A stretch of DNA of 64,000 nucleotides. Source: Spisula solida. Its lineage: Eukaryota; Mollusca; Bivalvia; Venerida; Mactridae. The translations under genes were made by a program, and so were the position numbers. The stretch is taken from the NCBI GenBank assembly GCA_947247005.1, contig OX365953.1, positions 6,143,001 through 6,207,000 of the forward strand. Direction: 5' to 3'. This document shows positions 35,936 through 48,500 of the stretch, in pieces (positions within the stretch are counted from its first letter, which is position 1; each line of letters begins with the position of its first letter). The notes under the pieces are model-generated. The model worked only from the letters and a program-made list of their open reading frames with translations. It was not told the origin of the DNA and ran no database searches.

Positions 35936-36497
35936 TTTCAAAGCTCCTGTGCTTTCATATATTTTTACTCTCTGAAATTAAAGACCAAGTTCTAATTCAT
36001 AGGGCCAGAGTTTTTTAATTTTTTGTTTCTCAGACATTTTTCAGAAAAAATTCCACAGGAGGGAATAAAATAAAAATTCCCAAAATATAGCATCCACAAG
36101 CTGTTGGTGGTAGAATAGTCAATGACGGTCCGATTAACAGTAATCAACACTTAACAACTGTGTCAGTTTTCAAGAAAACAGCCAATTTATCTTAAGACTA
36201 GTACACTGAAGTGAAACACTTATATAATAAAACTTATTATTAACAAAATAATGAAATAACAATGCAAGGCTGGTTCATTTATCATCAAAACATTATATGC
36301 ACTTTTTTTCCAGTTTTTCAAAAAAATATTTTTAGAAAATGCCAAAAAATTGGGCAGGAGGGTCCGAGTAACGAAAAATAAAAGAACTCTGGCCTAGGGG
36401 GGATGTTACTCAAACGATTATGATTACAGAACATATTTCACAATCATTGTAGACACATGAAATTTATTCTGAAATTACCTCCCTTGTTTTCTTTCAG

Positions 36498-36594
36498 ATT
36501 TCAGAGAAGAATGTGATCCAGCTAACTATATTCTTAGTGGACAAGATTATCAGTCAGTAATGTGATGGCTCTTGTTTTGACTAATGGACATCAG
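36498..36594 (+). CDS. Gene 2 first coding exon with 5' untranslated part
   Basis: The acceptor is TTTTCTTTCAG (ending 36497) and the donor is GTAAGG at 36595. The last 30 bases encode MALVLTNGHQ in phase 0, and the next exon also opens in phase 0. The ATG at 36565 overlaps the stop of a minimal upstream ATG-TGA (36560-36565). The leading acceptor implies at least one more upstream non-coding exon. Confidence 0.65.
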
Positions 36595-39500
36595 GTAAGG
36601 ATTCTAATTTTATTTTAGACATTTTAATACCAGTATTTTAAGGTTTTCAGTAGGTCCTTCTGAGACTATGATCTGTATTTATTGTTTTTAGTTGGGGCCA
36701 TTCTGAGACAAATACCTGTATTTTAGGTTTTTCAGTGGGGGCCCTACTAGACTTATACCTGTATTTTAAGTTTTTCAGTGGGGGCCCTACTAGACTTATA
36801 CCTGTATTTATTGTTTTTAGTGGGGGCCATTCTGAGACAAATACCTGTATTTTAGGTTTTTCAGTGGGGGCCCTTCTTAGACTTATACCTGTATTCTAGG
36901 GTTTTCATTGGGAGCCCTTCTAAGACTTATACATGTATTTTAGGGTTTTCATTAAGGGCCTTTCCAAGACAGACCCCTGAACTTGCTATTTTAGGAGTCC
37001 CGGATGAAGTTTGGACGGTGTCTCGCTTATATCTTTAGATCTCAGAATAATATCCAATTAAGGGACAACAAATGAAGTTAAACTCACATTAGTAACAATG
37101 TATGATATTGAAATCTGAGATGATGACCAGCTTGACCAGTTCAAACTTTATGTCCAGTGTCAAATTAGCAACATTATTTTAGCTTATTGGACATTTGTAT
37201 TGTTTATGGTAGCTTTGATTTCCCTTGAGTGAATATTTGAGGTCATTTTTGGTCAGGCCGGTCACTAATTGTAAGTCATAAAAGATTTAAATATAATACA
37301 TTTTGTCTACTGCCTTATTATCATACTGACGGAGTGGCCAGCGATTCCTGGTTAGGCCGATGATGTCTTTCTGTGGCATAACTGAAAGTATGATCATTTT
37401 CTCCACATGTGGAAGAGGTCCCTGTGCTGGTATTGTAATGTCCTCCACATGTGGAGTTAAGTGTCAGTTGCTGGTATGGTCAAGTCCTTCACATATGGAG
37501 TAGTGTCTGTTGCTAGTATGGTCAAGTCCTTCATATGTGGAAGAGTTCCCTGTGTTGGTATGGTCAAGCCCTTCCCATGTGGTGTAGTGTCAGTTGCTGG
37601 TATGGTCAAGCCCTTCACATGTGGAGTAGTGTCTGTTGCTGGTATGGTCAAGCCCTTCACATGTGGAGTAGTGTCTGTTGCTGGTATGGTCAAGCCCTTC
37701 ACATGTGGAGTAGTGTCTGTTGCTGGTATGGTCATGTTCTCCACATGTGGAATAGTGTCAGTTGCTGGTATGGTCAAGCCCTTCACATGTGGAGTAGTGT
37801 CTGTTGCTGGTATGGTCAAGCCCTTCACATGTGGAGTAGTGTCTGTTGCTGGTATGGTCATGTTCTCCACATGTGGAATAGTGTCAGTTGCTGGTATGGT
37901 CAAGCCCTTCACATGTGGAGTAGTGTCTGTTGCTGGTATTGTAATGTCCTCCACATGTGGAATAGTGTCAGTTGCTGGTATAATCATTTTCTCCATATGT
38001 GGAAGAGACTGTCAGTTGCTTGTGGAAGTTAAAAACTGGTTGATGAATAATTCCAGGACAATAAGTCAGTCCACCTCGGTATAGGACTGAAAACCATGTT
38101 ATAGTTAGAACATATTAAGTAAATTTTAATGATTAAAAAGGTCGGAGCGAGCGAAGCGAAGCGAGGCCTTTTTAGTCATTAAAATTTACTTAATATGTTC
38201 TAACTAACTTAGAATATAACATTCTGCATTCTGATTGGCCGATAGAAACTAGCGCCAACGCATGACGTCAAGTCTGTGAAGAGAAAATTTTAATGATTAA
38301 ATTTTCATTTAACCGCGAAAATGCGGCGTTTTCATTGGCTCATAATGTAGGTTATATTCTAAGATAAGATAAACGTAGGAGTCTACGGAAAGGGGCTAAA
38401 TTTTGCCATGGTTTCCTGCTGGATAGCTAGAAAAGGTTTACCTAAATAATTCAAACAGTCACTAGATATCCCTGTCTATTATTATGAGACAGAAATGAAA
38501 CCTCATTCATAACAACACAATTCCAAAATGCCGAGCATAGCCTTTATTTGCCAGTCAGCTTTCTGCTGAAATATGGCAGGCATATGAGTGCCTCCACCCG
38601 TATTCGAACCCGGGTTACCGGATTAGACGGCAAGCATGCTAACCATTGAGCTACGGAGGCACAAACTGAAAGACTTGATAACCGTTCTGGCAGACATTTG
38701 CTAATTAATTAAGATTGCTGGAAAGACAGCTCTTTTCAATACGTTTTGAGTACTTATTAACACATTTTTTGTGTTAATTAATAAGGTGAACACAAACTAT
38801 CAGTGCAGTATCACCATATATGTAGTGCCAAAAGTTTTGCATGTACCTGTAAAGAATTTTAATTTAATTTATCACCATTCAATAACACAATTAACATTTC
38901 GATCTTCTGCAATTACCTTACAGTGATCACAAAATCTGTGCATAAATTTTTGTATATAGTGCGGAGAATTTGACATGATCCTCGACTTTCTATTTGCATA
39001 ATTTAATGGCTGATAAAGTGTCTATATTACAAGCCCCAGTTGTATGCTTTTATAAAAGGGGAGTATCACGAAGAGGTGTAATACAAACACAAATCTAAAG
39101 TACCGATACTTGACGATTTGCTTGCGGAAATTTATATATTCAACTATTCAGCGCAAGAACCTTGCAATATATTCATGCATAAAGGTCAGGATCATGTCAA
39201 AATCTTCGTGCATATATCTATGTCACACTATTTGATTGCTTATACATATTTACACGGTATGGAATGTCGGCTCGTCTTTAAGTCGATACAGTAGTTTATG
39301 TAAATATTTATCGATGGTACACAGATTTACTTATTCAATCAATAAAGAACCAAAACCCACAAATTTGTCGTTTATTCGGCTAATGATACTTAATGTCAGG
39401 TCGTCTCTGATCTATCAGTGAGCCTGTCTTTTTTGTCGTTTTCGAGAATAAAGCCTTTGGAAAAACTTCGAGATTATGGTAATCTTTCGGTTGCGCAAAT

Positions 39501-42500
39501 TAATTTTTGAAAGATATAACGATGATGTATATGTAAATATAAGCTAGGTAGCGATAGATAAAGTCGTAAATAAATGTGGAATATAATAACGTGTCAAGGC
39601 GCTTATTCAAAATTTTTGCATAACGTTTTGACCTCGATATTATTAGATGCAATAAATTGATTCTCAACAATGTTATTGGAAAATTGGTAAAAGCTGAAAG
39701 ATTACTTTCACAAAAATTGTCAAGATGAAATTCAATATTCAGCATTTGATGGGAAATGCTTGTATCTTCGTTATATACTAAAAGTATGTTACTGTAGTCT
39801 GGTTCCCAACCTATGATAAAAGGTAGACCACATGCTTGAACTAAGGTTTCAAAGAGGACCAAACCGAATACTGTTTTTCTCGCATATATTTGACTTTAAA
39901 TTTATTAAAACTTGACATCTTGATCCGTTTGGTAATCTTATGAAAAAGATATATAAATAAAATAAATTATGTGTTCTAAGTCTTTCCTGATTGCAACTCT
40001 AACCACATGCTTGACCAATTTTGTTTTGTAAAGTTTAAAGAAAAATATGTCCGATTTTGTGATTCTCCAAGCCTAGTTGTGGTATGATCAGGAATTTTTG
40101 GTAAGTTGATTTGTGCTGAAACTATGGGCCCTTTTGGGGAGACGAATGTTTTTTTGTCCAAAAAAAAAATTCTTTCGGAAAGTGACCTTTGACATTGGAC
40201 GTCTACTAACAGTCTAGAGCCTGAGCTTCCATGTTGCCATCAAGTACCTTTTGAAAACTGTTGAATTCTCCCAATTTTACGATTTATATATTTACATACT
40301 TAACATTCTTGTCCAATTGATTGGCAATAAAATAAAGTAATATTATTTATTATTAGACTAATATTATAATTGATTTTAATTTAGGAGTATTTTTCAATTC
40401 TGGGTGGCAGTATTTACACTTCAGTTATTTAGAGGGTTTTTTCATTCAATGTTTTACGAGTTTTTCTCTTATTAAATTTTCAATGTAATGTCACTAAGTT
40501 GAACGATGACATTGATTTTTAAAGTGCTTTCATGCTCGTTTTGTTGATAATTGTCGTAAAATGTTGTCACAAGCGAAATTTAATTGTATTTTCCAATCTG
40601 AGCGGCTAAAAGCACAATTAAACTTACGCCAATGGTATTAAACTAATATACCTTTTGTTGGGTGACTTATTATTAATTCAAAAGTCCGGAATTTCATGTC
40701 GTCTGCCATTATTTGCTCAGTTCGCTACAACCATTTTGAAGGGCATTTTAACTCAAATGATCAAATATTGATGGAATTGGGGTTATGTTGACATACTGTG
40801 TTGTATAGCTGAATAATATCAACCCCCTTTTGTTGTTGTTCAAATATCGGGGTTTTGAATTACATCGGCAACTGTTTTGTCCCTTGGTTACCTGGAGTAT
40901 CGATGTTCATCAATGTTTCAAAGCCAGTTTCTAACTGAATTAGCAAGTTTCGATTTCTCGAGATCGACTTATTGGCTGTAACATTATGCAAACGTCCCAA
41001 AGTGCAGTCTGCAATTTGCATGTCAAACAATATGACCAATTATAATTACATGAAACAAGTTGACATTGACAGTATTATGTAACCAGTGGCATAGCCAGGG
41101 TTTCAAAATTGATAATTGCCGCAGCCATGGTTTAGTGTTTATTAGTAAGCTTGATTTTTTGTAAATCGACAATCCTGGTTTGATTCCCAGTTGTGCCAGG
41201 TTTTACCCTTTCATGAAAACTTGACAACAATATTGACTTTCAGGAAAACATGTTTGGTGAATCGCTAGTCTGTATATATACACTACTCTCTCTCCCTCTC
41301 TTTATCCACGCATAATTCGCACGTCCACAGACTGCTTTTCGCTTTGTCTCACTTTGTTTTTGTTTTGTGTTTATGCCCCCGTATCGATAGATCGGGAGGC
41401 ATATAGTGATTCACCTGTCCGTTCGTTCGTTCGTTCGTTCGTTCGTTTGTCCGTCACTCCGTTTAACCCAAATTGACTGTTTCTTCTAGCATCATTATGG
41501 CTTGCTACAAAGCTTCCATACTTGCATGGATGTTGTATATGAACACTCTTCACATGCCTGTATCACCTGACCCCATTTTGACCTTCACCTTGACCTAATT
41601 TTGGACTTAGACTTATTTATGGACAAGGCTTCCACAGGGGGCATAAGCGTTTAGTGAACGCAGTCTTGTTTGTTGTTGTTTTTTATTTTCATATGTACAT
41701 TTATACTTGCCGTTGCCATGTTTGCTATATATGTTTTGTAGTAATGTGTGTATATCTGACGGGCCTTTGGCCTATAGATACTTTGAAAATAAACTTACTA
41801 CTATATAACTGAAAAATTGTTGAGAATTTGCATTACACTCAAATAACAAAATTATAGTTGGGTTAAATCTGTATATGATTTATAAAATTGTCAGAGAATG
41901 TACGAGTGTTAAAACTCAAAACATTTATGGCCAGCAATTGGTTGTGTTGTGAAACCTTGGAGTTTGATAAGCTTGTAAAACAAATTGAACAAACAAGTAG
42001 GTGTTGTTTTAAAAGGGCTTTTATTAAAGCCTTAAATACCAGTGTATGACAATCAAGAACACAATTTGAATATAAAGAACAATGTAGAGAACATCTACTT
42101 AATCATTACACTGGATAAAAGCCTAAAAGAGAAATTTTGTTTGATCTGGGCCAAAGAAAAGGCCACAAAATAAAGGCCAATGCAATTGAGACTTTATGAC
42201 CGCACAGACAATACATTTACACTGCATGGAAAGTTGTCCATTTCACGGCCCTCTATTGTTTTTGTTGTTGGATGTCTGGATGGAGGTCACAAAGTTTGTC
42301 CGTGCATGTTCTCTTTACCATTGTCCAGATTTTAAACTTGGTATCTGTGAAGCCCATAATTCTGTAAACCTAGAAATTATTTCGTGCGATTTACTTTCGT
42401 GGAGTTTGTGAGTGGTAGAATTTCGTGAAATTAAGTTGCTGCGAAAGTGCTAAAAACAATAATATTGAAACTGCGGGAAACTTAATAATGTGAAACTTTG

Positions 42501-45500
42501 CAAATATGCCGACGATCGACATAACGCGAAAGTTAATTTACTTTCGTGGAGTTTGTGAGTGGTAGACTTTCGCGAAATTAAGTCGCTGCGAAAGTGCTAA
42601 AAACATTAATATTGAAATTGCGGGAAACTTAATAACGCGAAACTTTGCAAATATGCCGACGATCGGCATAACGCGAAAGTTCATTTACTTTCGTGGAGTT
42701 TGTGAGTGGTAGAATTTCGTGAAATTAAGTTGCTGCGAAAGTGCTAAAAACAATAATATTGAAACTGCGGGAAACTTAATAATGCGAAACTTTGCAAATA
42801 TGCCGACGATCGACATAACGCGAAAGTTAATTTACTTTCGTGGAGTTTGTGAGTGGTAGACTTTTGCGAAATTAAGTCGCTGCGAAAGTGCTAAAAACAT
42901 TAATATTGAAATTGCGGGAAACTTAATAACGCGAAACTTTGCAAATATGCCGACGATCGGCATAACGCGAAAGTTAATTTACTTTCGTGGAGTTTGTGAG
43001 TGGTAGAATTTCGCGAAATTAAGTCGCTGCGAAAGTGCTAAAAACATTAATATTGAAAATTGCAGGAAACTTAATAACGCGAAACTTTGTAGTCGCAAAT
43101 ATGCCGACGATCGGCAAAACGCTAAAGTTAGTATTTGCAAAAGTAAATTGGTTTACAGTAGTTGAGCATTTTGTCAAAAATTTTAGGCCTGATGATTATT
43201 GTCAGAGTCACAGTGGCCCTTTGTTAGAGACATGTTTTTTTTGTGTCCATAAAAAAGGTAATAGAAAGTCGGACTGAGAAGGCAGCACTCAACTTAACCA
43301 GCCGAACACAGAAAACATAAATACATCATATACCACAATTACTACACAACACAATGCCAAACCCGAAACTGAACGCGAAAATGGACTTTGCGGCTAAGCC
43401 CAAGTCCCAGCTGTCCAAAAGCTGAAGGACCTAGTTTCAGCTGTAAAAAAAGCTGAATAACCCTTTCTAGTTTGGTCACATGTACCTTCCGATGTAATCT
43501 TGTTATTACATATGTTGTCATCCAAGTACCCACAGCGATGCTACATAAAATCAGGGGGGGGGAGTAATTTCAACCAATTAACTCGCCAAAGTTTGTACAT
43601 ATTATATCTCCGCAGGGGCCAATTTTGTGAAACCGGTCATTAAAGGTAATACTAACGCTGGTATCGAGTATAATAAATTGATTCCAAATGACACTTAAAT
43701 TTAATTGCTACATGGAATCAAAACTATTTATGCACAGCAGCACAACCTTAGAGATTAATTATGCAGTAGGCATTCCATCGCACAAGTGCTGTAATCGGGG
43801 TTATCGTAACAAACAAGTGTTCATTCCCTATTCATGTATTATTGTCGGCCAATACAATGTTTTTGATGATTATTTGAGAGAGAGAGAGAAAAACAGTTTT
43901 ACGTATAACCTGGAGATAATAGAATGACAGGCGATCAAATTTTGGTCTATTTCTTGTCGATAATTGCTAGTTTTGTTATGCTAATGTCGGATTGAAAGAT
44001 GGCATGACATTGTGCGGCCGTGGTCCATAGGGTACTCACGGTAGTGGGCTTGATTTGTAAGTCGGTGATCCGGGTTTGATTCCCTATCATATGGCAGGTT
44101 GTACTCTATAGCTGCCATGAAAATTTGACAACAATGTCTGTTTTCCTCCACATAATAGAGAAGTTGCTGGAAGGTTAATAGAACTGGTTAGGATACAGTC
44201 CAGAACATATACAGGATAGCAATACCACGTGGCTTTTGGCTATAGTTACAAGTAGAAATTTGTAAACATTGGAACACACATATAGCCATAATTATTTTAT
44301 TTCTTCATCGATTTCTATAAAATATACGCCACGCTATGGGGAAAAGTATTTGCTTTCCATGAAATATTATGTCTTTTTCAGTAGTTTTACCGATTTTTCC
44401 ATTACCCTGTGAAACCTACACGTTCAACGGTTTCACAAGGTAATGGACAAATCGGCCCAGCCGATGAAAAAGATTTTATATTTCATGGAAAGCAAATAAT
44501 TGTCCCCTTAGCGTGGCGTATATTACATAGACATCGATGAAGAAATAAAATACTTATGGCTATTTTACTTTCCAATGTTTACAAATTTCTTCTTGTAACT
44601 GTAGTCAAAAGTCACGTGGTATTGCTACACTGATATATATCAGTATTGAAAATGTTGATAGTTTCTGGAACTACTTGAATGCGGATTCACATTGTTAAGC
44701 CTAAAGGCGTTAAGTTTGTATTAAGAAATAGGCAATGAAACATTTGAGAGGCTAACGCCTCCCGCTGCATATACATCTGCAACTTGTACATTTACCCGTT
44801 TAGTATGGAGAATTTGACACGATTCTCAACCTTCTATTAGCATAATTTAACAGCTGATATATTGTCTATATTTATAATTCCTGTTGTATGTTTTCATAAA
44901 CGGGAAATATCACGAAGACTCGAGGTATAATACTAACACAAATCTAAAGGACCGATATTGCACAATTTGCTTGCGGAAATTTATATTTTCAAACAAGAAC
45001 CTTGTAATATATTCATGCATGAAGGTCAGGATCAGGTCAAATTTTCTGTGCTATACTACAAATGGCAATTTCACCATTTATTAATTGACCTAACTTTGCT
45101 TAGTTAAATTGCTATAATTCCGAATTGAATTTTTGTAATTTTTATGGCTTTTTCATGACAGTGTTATTACTGCAAATTGATGTTCAATGACTATTGATCA
45201 TGAATGATTAATTTTTAATTGATGGGTGCCACTTATAGTAGCTAGTATGATGATTTATTGGTTTGTCAATAAATCATTTTAGCTTAAAATGAAGCTTCGG
45301 TCAGTAGAAGGTTTCAGATGGATGGTCATTTTCTATTGAATTTATGAAACAAAAACTTGTTCTCTTTTTAGCTCCACTATTCGTAGAATAAGGGGAGCTA
45401 TTGCAGTCACCCGAGCGTCGGTGTCGGCGTAACACTTTTGTTAAAGTTTAGGTAAAGGTTTTTTAACCTCTTATATTCTCTAAGTCTTTTAAGATATTGC

Positions 45501-48500
45501 TTTCATACTTTGCATACTTGTTCACCATCATGACCTCAACCCAAATGCAGGAGTAGGTAACTGTATCAGGCATTTTGTTGAAATTATGCCTTTTTTTCTA
45601 CTTAGTGCAAATAGTGCAAATGTTAAAGTTTAGGTACAGGTTTTTTCACCTCTAATATCTTCATAGTGCATTGACATGTTGCTTTAATACTTTGCATACT
45701 TGTTCACCATCATGACCCCAATCCCTACTAAGGGGAAGGTAACTCTATTAAGCATTTTGGTGAAGTTATGCCCCCTTTTTCAACTTAGTGCAAATGTTAA
45801 AGTTTAGGTACAGGTTTTTTTACCTCAAATATTTTCAAAGTGCATTCACATATTGCTTTGCATACTTGTTCTCCATCATGACCCCAACCCCTACACAGGG
45901 GTGGGTAACTCTATCGAGCATTTTGTTGAAATTATGCCCCCTTTTGGACTTGGAAATGCAAATGTTAAAGTTTAGGTACAGGTTCATGTTCTCTTTACCA
46001 TTGTCCAGATTTTAAACTTGGTATCTGTGAAGCCCATAATTCTGTAAACCTAGAAATTATTTCGTGCGATTTACTTTCGTGGAGTTTGTGAGTGGTAGAA
46101 TTTCGTGAAATTAAGTTGCTGCGAAAGTGCTAAAAACAATAATATTGAAACTGCGGGAAACTTAATAATGTGAAACTTTGCAAATATGCCGACGATCGAC
46201 ATAACGCGAAAGTTAATTTACTTTCGTGGAGTTTGTGAGTGGTAGACTTTCGCGAAATTAAGTCGCTGCGAAAGTGCTAAAAACATTAATATTGAAATTG
46301 CGGGAAACTTAATAACGCGAAACTTTGCAAATATGCCGACGATCGGCATAACGCGAAAGTTCATTTACTTTCGTGGAGTTTGTGAGTGGTAGAATTTCGT
46401 GAAATTAAGTTGCTGCGAAAGTGCTAAAAACAATAATATTGAAACTGCGGGAAACTTAATAATGCGAAACTTTGCAAATATGCCGACGATCGACATAACG
46501 CGAAAGTTAATTTACTTTCGTGGAGTTTGTGAGTGGTAGACTTTTGCGAAATTAAGTCGCTGCGAAAGTGCTAAAAACATTAATATTGAAATTGCGGGAA
46601 ACTTAATAACGCGAAACTTTGCAAATATGCCGACGATCGGCATAACGCGAAAGTTAATTTACTTTCGTGGAGTTTGTGAGTGGTAGAATTTCGCGAAATT
46701 AAGTCGCTGCGAAAGTGCTAAAAACATTAATATTGAAAATTGCAGGAAACTTAATAACGCGAAACTTTGTAGTCGCAAATATGCCAACGATCGGCAAAAC
46801 GCTAAAGTTAGTATTTGCAAAAGTAAATTGGTTTACAGTAGTTGAGCATTTTGTCAAAAATTTTAGGCCTGATGATTATTGTCAGAGTCACAGTGGCCCT
46901 TTGTTAGAGACATGTTTTTTTTGTGTCCATAAAAAAGGTAATAGAAAGTCGGACTGAGAAGGCAGCACTCAACTTAACCAGCCGAACACAGAAAACATAA
47001 ATACATCATATACCACAATTACTACACAACACAATGCCAAACCCGAAACTGAACGCGAAAATGGACTTTGCGGCTAAGCCCAAGTCCCAGCTGTCCAAAA
47101 GCTGAAGGACCTAGTTTCAGCTATAAAAAAAGCTGAATAACCCTTTCTAGTTTGGTCACATGTACCTTCCGATGTAATCTTGTTATTACATATGTTGACA
47201 TCCAAGTACCCACAGCGATGCTACATAAAATCAGGGGGGGGGAGTAATTTCAACCAATTAACTCGCCAAAGTTTGTACATATTATATCTCCGCAGGGGCC
47301 AATTTTGTGAAACCGGTCATTAAAGGTAATACTAACGCTGGTATCGAGTATAATAAATTGATTCCAAATGACACTTAAATTTAATTGCTACATGGAATCA
47401 AAACTATTTATGCACAGCAGCACAACCTTAGAGATTAATTATGCAGTAGGCATTCCATCGCACAAGTGCTGTAATCGGGGTTATCGTAACAAACAAGTGT
47501 TCATTCCCTATTCATGTATTATTGTCGGCCAATACAATGTTTTTGATGATTATTTGAGAGAGAGAGAGAAAAACAGTTTTACGTATAACCTGGAGATAAT
47601 AGAATGACAGGCGATCAAATTTTGGTCTATTTCTTGTCGATAATTGCTAGTTTTGTTATGCTAATGTCGGATTGAAAGATGGCATGACATTGTGCGGCCG
47701 TGGTCCATAGGGTACTCACGGTAGTGGGCTTGATTTGTAAGTCGGTGATCCGGGTTTGATTCCCTATCATATGGCAGGTTGTACTCTATAGCTGCCATGA
47801 AAATTTGACAACAATGTCTGTTTTCCTCCACATAATAGAGAAGTTGCTGGAAGGTTAATAGAACTGGTTAGGATACAGTCCAGAACATATACAGGATAGC
47901 AATACCACGTGGCTTTTGGCTATAGTTACAAGTAGAAATTTGTAAACATTGGAACACACATATAGCCATAATTATTTTATTTCTTCATCGATTTCTATAA
48001 AATATACGCCACGCTATGGGGAAAAGTATTTGCTTTCCATGAAATATTATGTCTTTTTCAGTAGTTTTACCGATTTTTCCATTACCCTGTGAAACCTACA
48101 CGTTCAACGGTTTCACAAGGTAATGGACAAATCGGCCCAGCCGATGAAAAAGATTTTATATTTCATGGAAAGCAAATAATTGTCCCCTTAGCGTGGCGTA
48201 TATTACATAGACATCGATGAAGAAATAAAATACTTATGGCTATTTTACTTTCCAATGTTTACAAATTTCTTCTTGTAACTGTAGTCAAAAGTCACGTGGT
48301 ATTGCTACACTGATATATATCAGTATTGAAAATGTTGATAGTTTCTGGAACTACTTGAATGCGGATTCACATTGTTAAGCCTAAAGGCGTTAAGTTTGTA
48401 TTAAGAAATAGGCAATGAAACATTTGAGAGGCTAACGCCTCCCGCTGCATATACATCTGCAACTTGTACATTTACCCGTTTAGTATGGAGAATTTGACAC

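Larger units (their letters stand above)
42305..45984. repeat. Tandem segmental duplication, copy 1 (3,680 bp)
   Basis: Every base I compared reappears 3,680 bases downstream except four substitutions (43106, 43443, 43518, 45443). Contents in order: 147-bp tandem array, dispersed repeat, SINE, 412-bp foldback, AT-rich DNA, and the start of repeat F. Confidence 0.97.

Noticed and set aside
37457..38084. Three long open frames of 165-207 codons on both strands
   Set aside because: All arise from a 42-bp minisatellite whose unit is a multiple of three; simultaneous openness on both strands argues against coding.
39500..39862. 120-codon minus-strand open frame, the longest outside repeats
   Set aside because: Ile/Leu/Tyr-rich composition follows the AT-rich DNA; no known motif, no splice signals in phase, no poly(A) signal.
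43035..45084. Open frames at 43035, 43688 and 44884 repeated exactly 3,680 bases later
   Set aside because: Their preservation reflects the recent duplication of non-coding DNA; they overlap the tandem array, SINE surroundings and AT-rich DNA and resemble no protein.
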